Source: Candidatus Levyibacteriota bacterium | Lineage (GTDB): Bacteria; Patescibacteriota; Microgenomatia; Levybacterales; UBA12049 | NCBI GenBank assembly: GCA_016182225.1 | Contig: JACOXV010000019.1 | Coordinates: forward strand, 1 to 8,289 | Direction: 5' to 3' | Length of the DNA stretch: 8,289 nucleotides | Shown: positions 1-5,576 of the stretch, piece after piece | How positions within the stretch are numbered: position 1 is the stretch's first letter | How the letters are laid out: every line of letters starts with the position of its first letter | The notes under the pieces: model-generated | What the model saw: the letters and a program-made list of their open reading frames with translations, nothing else | Databases searched by the model: none | Told to the model about the DNA's origin: nothing | Position numbers and translations under genes: made by a program

Positions 1-413
1 CTGTGATATTGCAGTGCAACAAATAGAAAAGCAATCACAATCATCCAATAGGGTAAGGAAGGTAGAATTCGTCCAACTGCATCTCCGGAATATTTTGCTG
101 CTGCAGCTTGTGTGCTTAGTGAAATAAAGGAGAACCCCGTTGCTGCGCTTATGATGAAAAAAATAATTGCCCCAATAATGCCATGTTCTTTAAAAATAGT
201 ATATGGTTGATGTATTGCTTTTACAGCTTCTTCTTCACTGCCGTACAGCCCATGGTAAAGATAAGCAATGCCAATTACCCCTACCAGTCCAACTGCTCCA
301 GCTAGCTGGTCGTCAAAGTTAAATGCCAAGAAGTAGGAAATTAGCAAAAAGACTACAATTGCACCGAGCAGGTAAATTTTGTTAGCTGCTCTATTGACTT
401 TCACGAAGTCCAT
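1..413 (-). CDS. Partial multi-pass membrane protein, family not recognised (N-terminal 137 residues)
   Basis: The minus strand is open from ATG at 413 to the left edge, giving 137 residues with no stop; the C-terminus is outside the window. The translation begins MDFVKVNRAANKIYLLG and has four hydrophobic stretches at about residues 13-31, 38-56, 77-98 and 120-135. They are separated by short polar loops, including an acidic loop near residues 59-63 (SEEEA) and an Ala-rich loop near 102-106. Smooth alternation of membrane segments and loops supports a real coding region. I do not recognise the family and assign no function. The in-frame TGA at 428-426 limits the start to this ATG, which has no clear Shine-Dalgarno site. 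A better-led ATG in a different frame lies 59 bases upstream (472), so the annotated N-terminus may be wrong or a base may be missing. The gene is divergent from the DUF4012 gene. Confidence 0.72.
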   Translation of the reverse strand, partial: MDFVKVNRAANKIYLLGAIVVFLLISYFLAFNFDDQLAGAVGLVGVIGIAYLYHGLYGSEEEAVKAIHQPYTIFKEHGIIGAIIFFIISAATGFSFISLSTQAAAAKYSGDAVGRILPSLPYWMIVIAFLFVALQYH

Positions 414-472
414 TGATTTATTTGTTCAACAGTTGTTTTAACGTTTGTGTCACGTGTGGGTTTTTCAGCCAT
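401..472 (-). other. Short SD-led reading frame, possible true N-terminus of the membrane protein in another frame
   Basis: On the minus strand an ATG at 472-470 opens a 23-codon frame (begins MAEKPTRDTNVKTT, ends at TGA 403-401). It overlaps the start of the membrane-protein frame by 13 bases. It is preceded by GACGAGG (486-480) seven bases before the ATG, an ideal Shine-Dalgarno position and the best one at this end of the window. The peptide looks like a plausible cytoplasmic leader before the first membrane helix. A one-base deletion near 410-420 would explain why it sits in a different frame from MDFVKVNR. The alternative is a tiny translationally coupled leader ORF. What is seen is the SD and the overlap; the frameshift is inference. 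Confidence 0.35.
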
Positions 473-2102
473 AACCCAACCTCGTCGTCTGGGTGGGTTG
501 CCTCGTCTGTTAAAAAAAGTAGAGCTTGGAAGTGAAGTATCAACTGCCTCAATATACTTGGTCGAATCCGTGTCAATGATTAAAAACGTTTCTTCCGGAA
601 AGAGTGGTGATCCTGCAGGAGATTTCAGGGAAGCTTCAAATCTATTACAAAATTCTATCTCTGCTTTGAGAAGAGCAGAGGCAGATGGCAATATTCCTGG
701 AGATTTGAAAAATGAATTAAATGATGTAAACACGCTTGTTGATTTAATCTCAGGGAGCGCTTACCACTTTCCAAAGATATTCGGGTTTGAAGGAGAGAAG
801 AAGTATCTTATTCTATTTCAGAATAACATGGAGCTTCGGCCCGGCGGAGGATTTATAGGATCATACGGAACAGTAAAGTTAAATAAAGGAAAAATAGAAG
901 ATTTTAAAATATACGATGTTTACAGTGCCGATGGTCAATTAAGAGGACATGTAGAACCTGAATATCCATTAAGAAGATATCTCCCAACCGCACACCTTTA
1001 TTTGCGAGACAGTAATTTTGGATTAAGTTTTTCTCAAAATGCCTCAAGCGCGGCAAGACTCCTAAACCTTTCATTGAATGAAAAAGTAGACGGAGTGATA
1101 GGAGTAGATCTTTCTCTGGTGCAAAACATATTAAGAGAGATAGGGCCGGTAAAAGTAGCAGATTATAAAGAAACCGTTACAGAAGAGAATCTTTTCTTAC
1201 TTACCGAAGAAAAAGCTGAAAAAGGATTTTTCCCAGGCTCTACACAGAAAAAAGATTTTTTGAAATCATTGTATAATTCAATTTTATTCGTACTAACAAG
1301 CAAAAGAAGTATTCCTTATTTTGCTCTCGCAAAAAGCGTGTCTTCCTCTGTAGATGAAAAACATTTAATGTTTTCTTTTGATGATTCCGTAATTCAAAAT
1401 ACATTTTCGGTTAATGGATGGGGAGGTGTTATGCGAGATGAAAGAGCGGAAGCGAGTAATAAAATAAACGATTTCTTAGGAATCAATGAAGCTAATCTCG
1501 GAGTTAATAAAGTAAATTACTTTATATCTAGAAGTATTTCTAAGCAGTTAACTATTAATGAGAATGGTAAAGTAGTATCAAGCGTTACCATTGTTTTTAA
1601 GAATAACAGTAAAAGCGGACAATGGCCCGGCGGAGGATATAAAAATTATCTGAGAATAATTACACCTACAAACACTTCACTAGAGGGAATAATTATTGAT
1701 GGTAAAAAACAGGAAATAACGGATGCAATCGTTAATCCATTGGTTTATGAAAGACAAAATTTTACCCCTCCAAGCGGTCTTGAGGTGGAAGAATTTGAAG
1801 ACCAGGAAAAAAAGGTAGTTGGTTTTTTGATTAATATCCCCCCTAATTCATTAAAAACCGTGAAGCTTAATTATAAGTTTGAAAAAAGAATCAATCTAAA
1901 AAATAAAACATTTGATTACAGCCTTTTGTACTACAAGCAGCCCGGCGTAGAAAGAATACCTGTCGATTTATCTATTACTTATCCTAATAAAATATTTTTG
2001 ACCTCAAAGCCTGAAGAATTTAAAAATTCAGAAAATAAAACCTTTGGATCATTGTCTTTGGTAAAGGATGAGAGGATAGATTTTTCTTTCTCTCAAAGAT
2101 AG
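447..2102 (+). CDS. DUF4012 domain-containing protein, probably missing its N-terminal anchor
   Basis: The 551-residue frame carries the DUF4012 signature: YLILFQNNMELRP at residues 120-132 followed by GGGFIGSYG (133-141), LRDSNFGLSF near 186-195, and VDGVIGVDLSLVQNILREIG from 214. The C-terminal half (about 355-551) is beta-rich and has a second PGGG stretch at 394-397 before YLRIITP. DUF4012 proteins are common in CPR and Actinobacteria and are often found among exopolysaccharide or cell-surface genes; the biochemical role is not established. Family members usually start with a membrane helix and a helical stalk before the QN(N/A)xELRP motif. Here residues 1-28 are basic and Arg/Gly/Pro-rich with no membrane segment. 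GTG 447 has no Shine-Dalgarno site and overlaps a divergent minus-strand start. CGT/CTG codons cluster at 483-509, unlike the AGA/TTA/CTT-rich remainder. The part from about residue 28 onward looks genuine; the 5' end is probably truncated or joined to foreign sequence. ATG 576 is an alternative start. Confidence 0.8.
   Translation: MSRVGFSAITQPRRLGGLPRLLKKVELGSEVSTASIYLVESVSMIKNVSSGKSGDPAGDFREASNLLQNSISALRRAEADGNIPGDLKNELNDVNTLVDLISGSAYHFPKIFGFEGEKKYLILFQNNMELRPGGGFIGSYGTVKLNKGKIEDFKIYDVYSADGQLRGHVEPEYPLRRYLPTAHLYLRDSNFGLSFSQNASSAARLLNLSLNEKVDGVIGVDLSLVQNILREIGPVKVADYKETVTEENLFLLTEEKAEKGFFPGSTQKKDFLKSLYNSILFVLTSKRSIPYFALAKSVSSSVDEKHLMFSFDDSVIQNTFSVNGWGGVMRDERAEASNKINDFLGINEANLGVNKVNYFISRSISKQLTINENGKVVSSVTIVFKNNSKSGQWPGGGYKNYLRIITPTNTSLEGIIIDGKKQEITDAIVNPLVYERQNFTPPSGLEVEEFEDQEKKVVGFLINIPPNSLKTVKLNYKFEKRINLKNKTFDYSLLYYKQPGVERIPVDLSITYPNKIFLTSKPEEFKNSENKTFGSLSLVKDERIDFSFSQR
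480..486 (-). promoter_or_regulatory. Candidate Shine-Dalgarno site (GACGAGG) for the minus-strand ATG at 472
   Basis: Read on the minus strand, GACGAGG lies seven bases before ATG 472-470. The same seven bases recur at 501-507 as CCTCGTC on the plus strand, so chance or a local repeat is possible. It lies inside the nominal 5' end of the plus-strand DUF4012 frame, which argues that this part of that frame is not real coding sequence. Confidence 0.4.
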
Positions 2103-2127
2103 TCTCCCAAAAGGAACGATTTTTTGA

Positions 2128-2133
2128 TAAAAT
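2128..2133 (+). promoter_or_regulatory. -10 box (TAAAAT) of a leaderless promoter for the DUF475 gene
   Basis: TAAAAT ends ten bases before ATG 2144, so transcription would start at or within a few bases of the start codon. There is no Shine-Dalgarno site at the normal distance: the only purine run (AAAAGGAA, 2110-2116) is more than 25 bases upstream. No clear -35 box is seen. The same arrangement occurs before rplY and ruvC. Confidence 0.5.
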
Positions 2134-2143
2134 TTGCACCTGT

Positions 2144-2950
2144 ATGATTTTAGTTCTATTTACAATTCTTGGACTTTGCCTTTTTGAAGTTATAACGTCC
2201 ATAGACAATGCAGTTATAAACGCCGAAGTTCTTTCTGGGATGAGTAAAAAAGCCAGACATTGGTTTCTGACCTATGGATTTTTCTTTGCCGTTTTTGTTG
2301 TTAGGGGATTATTGCCATTTTTAATAATCTGGTTAGCAAATCCATCGGTTGGGCCAATTCAATTATTCGGCTTTGCATTTTCAGGAAGCGAAGTTGCTAG
2401 AGAATCTATTGAAAAAACAGCCCCTATCCTTCTGATGGGAGGTGGAGTTTTTCTTATCTTCCTTTTCTTTAACTGGTTATTTTTAGAGACAAAAAACTTT
2501 GGTTTAAGACCGGAAAGATTTTTTCAAAGACAAGGTGCATGGTTTTTTGCAGTAGTTTCAGTGCTTCTTACTGCAATTGTATGGTTTGCGCTTCAAATAG
2601 ATAGCATGATGGCGTTTGGCGCAGTGGTTGGGTCGACAAGCTTTTTTATCATTCATGGATTTAGACAATATGCACAAGCCCAAGAGACAAGACTTCTTGA
2701 TAAGTCCAGTAATATTTCAGATTTCTCAAAAATTGCATATCTTGAAGTATTGGATACAACATTTTCCATTGATGGAATAATTGGGGCATTTGCATTTACC
2801 TTTGCTGTCCCTCTTATCTTAATAGGTAATGGATTGGGCGCATTGGTTCTTAGAAAATTAACAATTAGTAATATTGAGAGAATAAAAAGATACATGTATC
2901 TTAAAAATGGGGCAATGTATTCTATAAAAAGGAAGCGAATTAAGCTATAA
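2144..2950 (+). CDS. DUF475 / TerC-like integral membrane protein
   Basis: The 268-residue protein has the paired acidic motifs of the TerC/DUF475 membrane superfamily: FEVITSIDNAVINAEVL at residues 14-30 (E15, D21, N22) and LEVLDTTFSIDGIIGAFAFT at 200-219 (E201, D204, D210). Hydrophobic segments are visible at about 1-18, 41-66, 92-113, 132-150, 155-172 and 205-238. The conserved C-terminal YLKNGAMYSI block (252-261) is present. Relatives such as TerC are linked to metal-ion handling at the membrane, but the DUF475 substrate is unknown and I do not assign one. The start is ATG 2144, 41 bases after the DUF4012 stop, with a -10 box just upstream rather than a ribosome-binding site. The protein is shorter than typical DUF475 members (about 320-370 residues). 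It ends in a basic tail, IKRKRIKL, where relatives usually continue into another hydrophobic helix, so a C-terminal truncation is possible. Confidence 0.85.
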   Translation: MILVLFTILGLCLFEVITSIDNAVINAEVLSGMSKKARHWFLTYGFFFAVFVVRGLLPFLIIWLANPSVGPIQLFGFAFSGSEVARESIEKTAPILLMGGGVFLIFLFFNWLFLETKNFGLRPERFFQRQGAWFFAVVSVLLTAIVWFALQIDSMMAFGAVVGSTSFFIIHGFRQYAQAQETRLLDKSSNISDFSKIAYLEVLDTTFSIDGIIGAFAFTFAVPLILIGNGLGALVLRKLTISNIERIKRYMYLKNGAMYSIKRKRIKL

Positions 2951-2964
2951 TGAAGAAATAAAAT

Positions 2965-2982
2965 ATGGACCCCGTTAGATAA
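2965..2982 (+). other. Five-codon minigene MDPVR in the valS leader
   Basis: ATG GAC CCC GTT AGA TAA reads as a five-residue frame whose codons largely overlap the left arm of the long inverted repeat (2969-2981). TAAAAT lies immediately before it (2959-2964). It contains one valine codon (GTT), suggestive for a valS leader, but one codon is too few for classical attenuation. It may simply be how the palindrome reads. No evidence of translation. Confidence 0.2.
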
Positions 2983-2992
2983 AAAACGGAAA

Positions 2993-2998
2993 TTGACA
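2993..2998 (+). promoter_or_regulatory. Candidate -35 box TTGACA upstream of valS
   Basis: An exact TTGACA lies in the leader loop. No good -10 sits at 17 bases; the nearest usable hexamers are TAAAAA at 3017-3022 (18-base spacing, weak) and TATATT at 3010-3015 (11-base spacing, too close). A separate TATAAA is at 3034-3039. The promoter is plausible but unproven. Confidence 0.3.
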
Positions 2999-3050
2999 TG
3001 AATTACATTTATATTCTAAAAAATCTAATACATTATAAATACCAAGAAGG

Positions 3051-3056
3051 AAGGAG
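3051..3056 (+). promoter_or_regulatory. Shine-Dalgarno site AAGGAG for valS
   Basis: AAGGAG in a purine-rich run (GAAGGAAGGAG, 3046-3056) ends 11 bases before GTG 3068. The spacing is slightly long, but this is the strongest ribosome-binding site at any plus-strand gene here. It supports the GTG start, which yields MDKAYDHKKVEQRIYERWEK, the expected ValRS N-terminus. Confidence 0.6.
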
Positions 3057-3067
3057 TATCTAGCGGG

Positions 3068-5215
3068 GTGGACAAGGCCTACGATCACAAAAAAGTAGAA
3101 CAGAGAATATATGAGAGATGGGAAAAATCAGGTGCATTTGTTCCTGAAGTAAATCCTGGCGGAGAACCTTTTAGCATTATTCTTCCTCCTCCAAACGCTA
3201 ATGCGCCTCTTCACTTTGGTCATGCTATGTATGTGGTGGAGGATATACTTATTCGTTACCATCGCATGAAAGGAGATAAGACTCTTTGGCTTCCTGGAGC
3301 AGACCATGCCGGATTTGAGACGCAATTTGTTTACGAAAAACAACTTCAAAAAGAGGGTAAGTCACGCTTTGATTTCAAAAGGGAGGACCTTTATAAGAAT
3401 ATTTGGGATTTTGTTCAGGCAAATAGGCCAATCATGGAAAGCCAGCTTAGAAAATTAGGTTTTTCTCTTGACTGGACTAGAAAAAAGTTTACTCTTGATG
3501 AAGACATAGTAAAAATTGTTTATGCTACTTTCAAGAAGCTTTATGATGATGGTTTGGTCTATAGAGCAGAGAGACTTGTCAATTACTGTACTTTTGATGG
3601 AACCAGCTTTTCTGACCTTGAGGTTGTTTACGAAGAACAAAAAAATCCCCTTTTTTATATTAAATATGGACCTCTTGTTTTAGCTACGACAAGACCGGAA
3701 ACCAAATTTGGAGATACGGCTGTAGCAGTTCACCCGGATGATAAAAGATACCAAAAATATATTGGAAAAGAAATTGAAATTGAAACAGTATTGGGAAAAG
3801 CAAAAATAAAAGTAGTAGGAGATGGCTTTGTAGATCCCAATTTTGGAACTGGTGTTGTAAAAATTACTCCAGCGCATGACTTTGATGATTTTGAAGTTGC
3901 AAAAAGACACAACCTTCCCCTAAAACAGGTTATTGGATTTGACGGGAAGATGAATGAGAAAGCGGGAAAATTTCAAGGACTTTATATTAAACAAGCACGA
4001 TCTGCTGTAGTTGAGGAGATGAGAAAGAAAGGGTTGCTTGAGAAAATAGATGAGAACTATATACATAGAATAGCCTTGTGTTATAAATGCAAAAATCCTA
4101 TCGAACCACTTCCTCTTGAGCAATGGTTTGTAAAAATGAAGCCCCTCGCAGCACCAGCTATAAACGCTATCAAGGCTAAGAAAATAAAAATGTATCCAAC
4201 TAGACATACACAGACAACTCTCCAATTTTTAGAAAATATAAAAGATTGGAATATTTCCCGTCAAATTGTATGGGGAATTAGAATTCCAGCATGGGAATGC
4301 TCAGATTGTGATGAGTGGACAGTAACAGCAGGGGAGAATCCAAAGTCATGCAGTAAGTGTAAATCTTTGATCATAAACCAGGATGATGACGTTTTTGACA
4401 CATGGTTTTCCTCAAGCCAATGGCCTTTTGCTACACTAATGACCACTGGGAATGATAACGACTTTAAAACTTTTTATCCAACTTCTGTTATGGAAACCAT
4501 GTATGACATTTTACTTTTTTGGGTAGCGAGGATGATAATGATGGGCATTTATAAAACTTCAGAGATTCCATTTAAAGACGTTGTATTGCATGGTATGGTA
4601 AAAGATCCGCTTGGAAAGAAAATGAGCAAAAGCCGAGGAAATGTTATTGATCCTCTTGAGTTGGTAGAGCAGTATGGTGCAGATTCGGTCAGATTTGCGC
4701 TTGTATACGGAACAGCATTCGGAAACGACCAGGCACTTTCTTACCCAAAGCTCCAGGCAACTAGATATTTTGCAAATAAAATCTGGAATATAGGAAGATT
4801 TATTATTGAGTTTAAGCCGGAAAGGTACAGTAAAAAGATTTCGGGAAAAGATCGGGAAATACTCGGGAAAACTGAAGATCTCGCGAGATGTGTTTCGGAA
4901 AGCATTGAAAAGTATAGGTTTCATGATGCGGCTGAGGCGCTCTACGAATTTATCTGGCATGAGTTTGCTGATAAATATGTGGAAGAAGCAAAGACAAGAA
5001 GGGAAGTGTCGCAGATAGTTCTTGAAGAGGTGTTTTCTACTCTCCTAAAACTTCTTCATCCTTTTATGCCTTTTATAACTGAGGAAATATATCAAAAGCT
5101 ATCTCCGGGGAAACCCCTCATAATAGAGAAGTGGCCCCACTTCGCTAAAGCTACGAGGGGCAAGCAATCCTTTGCCCGGTCTTCAAAGGATGAATCTGCC
5201 AATGAAAAAAAATAA
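3068..5215 (+). CDS. valS: Valine--tRNA ligase (ValRS), short CPR-type form
   Basis: ValRS charges tRNA-Val with valine in the cytoplasm. In the 715-residue protein the class I motifs are complete: PPPNANAPLHFGH with the HIGH box as HFGH at residues 49-52, and KMSKS at 518-522. The CP1 editing domain shows TTRPETKFGDTAVAVHP (207-223). Paired cysteines C338/C341, C411/C414 and C428/C431 suggest zinc knuckles. DTWFSSSQWPF (444-454) and FWVARMIMMG (484-493) are ValRS-like rather than IleRS- or LeuRS-like. The anticodon-binding helical domain spans about 605-680, with LLHPFMPFITEEIY at 662-675. Bacterial ValRS is usually about 880-950 residues and ends in a coiled-coil arm; this one stops after the anticodon domain. 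Its last 27 residues (from about 689, HFAKATRGKQSFARSSKDE...) are encoded by two palindromic elements and look like an added tail. The gene starts with GTG and overlaps the next gene by 14 bases. Confidence 0.95.
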   Translation: MDKAYDHKKVEQRIYERWEKSGAFVPEVNPGGEPFSIILPPPNANAPLHFGHAMYVVEDILIRYHRMKGDKTLWLPGADHAGFETQFVYEKQLQKEGKSRFDFKREDLYKNIWDFVQANRPIMESQLRKLGFSLDWTRKKFTLDEDIVKIVYATFKKLYDDGLVYRAERLVNYCTFDGTSFSDLEVVYEEQKNPLFYIKYGPLVLATTRPETKFGDTAVAVHPDDKRYQKYIGKEIEIETVLGKAKIKVVGDGFVDPNFGTGVVKITPAHDFDDFEVAKRHNLPLKQVIGFDGKMNEKAGKFQGLYIKQARSAVVEEMRKKGLLEKIDENYIHRIALCYKCKNPIEPLPLEQWFVKMKPLAAPAINAIKAKKIKMYPTRHTQTTLQFLENIKDWNISRQIVWGIRIPAWECSDCDEWTVTAGENPKSCSKCKSLIINQDDDVFDTWFSSSQWPFATLMTTGNDNDFKTFYPTSVMETMYDILLFWVARMIMMGIYKTSEIPFKDVVLHGMVKDPLGKKMSKSRGNVIDPLELVEQYGADSVRFALVYGTAFGNDQALSYPKLQATRYFANKIWNIGRFIIEFKPERYSKKISGKDREILGKTEDLARCVSESIEKYRFHDAAEALYEFIWHEFADKYVEEAKTRREVSQIVLEEVFSTLLKLLHPFMPFITEEIYQKLSPGKPLIIEKWPHFAKATRGKQSFARSSKDESANEKK
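5134..5161. repeat. Palindromic element 1 within the 3' end of valS
   Basis: GCCCC (5134-5138) pairs with GGGGC (5157-5161). Inside, TCG (5142-5144) pairs with CGA (5154-5156), closed by the CTAAAGCTA core. The result is an imperfect stem-loop with a bulge on the left arm. In the valS frame it reads HFAKATRGK (691-699). Similar CTTCGCTAAAGCTTCG-type palindromes, giving FAKAT-like peptides, are familiar to me from other Patescibacteria, but I cannot check copy number here. Confidence 0.55.
5167..5191. repeat. Palindromic element 2: perfect 8-bp hairpin at the valS 3' end
   Basis: ATCCTTTG (5167-5174) is perfectly complementary to CAAAGGAT (5184-5191) around a nine-base loop, CCCGGTCTT. In the valS frame it encodes about SFARSSKD (701-708). 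The right arm contains AAAGGA (5185-5190), the only plausible Shine-Dalgarno site for the TPR gene at 5202, so folding of this hairpin would hide that site. It lies five bases after element 1. There is no following T-run, so it is not an intrinsic terminator. Confidence 0.65.
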
Positions 5216-5576
5216 AGTAAATAAATTCCCGAGTATTTACCTAAACTTTACCGAATATATCCTTAAAAATAAACTAATATTAGTTGCATTAGTTATTGTA
5301 GTTTTTTGTCTTTTTATTGTTTCTTTGGATTTTTTAAGAAATATATTTTTGCTGGATGATAGGATTGAGAAGAAAGAGAAGTTAATAGAGGAGAGGATAT
5401 TTTGGGAAAATGTGGTAAAAAAATATCCAGACTACAGGGATGGATATTTTAATCTGGCTATTCTAGAGTACAGATTGCAGGATTTTAATAAAACCGAAGA
5501 ATATTTAAATAAAGCTTTAAGATTGGATCCTAATTTTGATGAAGCAAGGAGGTTAAAAGAAGAAATTAGAAATTAG
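5202..5576 (+). CDS. Small membrane-anchored TPR protein
   Basis: The 124-residue protein starts MKKNKVNKFPSIYL. It has one strong transmembrane segment at about residues 24-42 (LILVALVIVVFCLFIVSL), then a charged linker (52-66), then a TPR-like unit at about 67-115 containing WENVVKKYPDYRDGYFNLAI, YRLQDFNKTEEYLNKALRLDP and NFDEARRLKEE. A positively charged N-terminus before the helix suggests an inside N-terminus and an outside TPR part. TPR units mediate protein contacts; the partner is unknown. I chose ATG 5202 because AAAGGA (5185-5190) lies 11 bases upstream. Longer starts (TTG 5172, ATG 5190) would lie inside the palindromic element. The start overlaps the valS stop by 14 bases, suggesting co-transcription and translational coupling. 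The stop overlaps the convergent rplY stop. Confidence 0.75.
   Translation: MKKNKVNKFPSIYLNFTEYILKNKLILVALVIVVFCLFIVSLDFLRNIFLLDDRIEKKEKLIEERIFWENVVKKYPDYRDGYFNLAILEYRLQDFNKTEEYLNKALRLDPNFDEARRLKEEIRN

Larger units (their letters stand above)
2969..3069 (+). promoter_or_regulatory. Long-range inverted repeat across the valS leader, covering the start codon
   Basis: The left arm 2969-2981 (ACCCCGTTAGATA) pairs with the right arm 3057-3069 (TATCTAGCGGGGT) over 13 positions with one G-U wobble (T2975/G3063). The enclosed loop is 75 bases. The right arm includes the first two bases of the valS GTG (3068-3070), and the AAGGAG site (3051-3056) sits at the loop edge. The left arm can instead form a local hairpin, CCGTT 2972-2976 with AACGG 2985-2989, so the two pairings exclude each other. 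This geometry could modulate valS translation. It could equally be a mobile or repeated palindrome with no regulatory role. The pairing is seen; the function is inference. Confidence 0.5.

Noticed and set aside
2103..2130. Possible intrinsic terminator after DUF4012 (T-run at 2120-2125)
   Set aside because: The upstream sequence forms no GC stem; only an A-T CAAAA/TTTTG pairing is possible, and the T-run is part of the next gene's promoter.
2969..3069. CRISPR array or IS end at the valS leader repeat
   Set aside because: There are only two inverted arms, with no repeated spacers, transposase or target-site duplication.
3040..3080. T-box-like sequence (GGGGTGGAC) near the valS start
   Set aside because: It lies at and inside the coding start and not in a leader antiterminator. 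The AGGGTGGNACCGCG core is not matched, and there is no specifier stem or terminator.
3680..4960. Minus-strand frames opposite valS (for example 3920-4225 and 4559-4960)
   Set aside because: They lie wholly within a strongly supported valS gene, have no recognisable motifs, and read as antisense shadows.
5167..5191. Hairpin at the valS end as a transcription terminator
   Set aside because: There is no T-tract after the stem, it lies inside the coding frame, and the next gene overlaps.
5172..5201. Longer TPR-protein start at TTG 5172 or ATG 5190
   Set aside because: The extra residues come from the palindromic element, and the SD AAAGGA is placed for ATG 5202.
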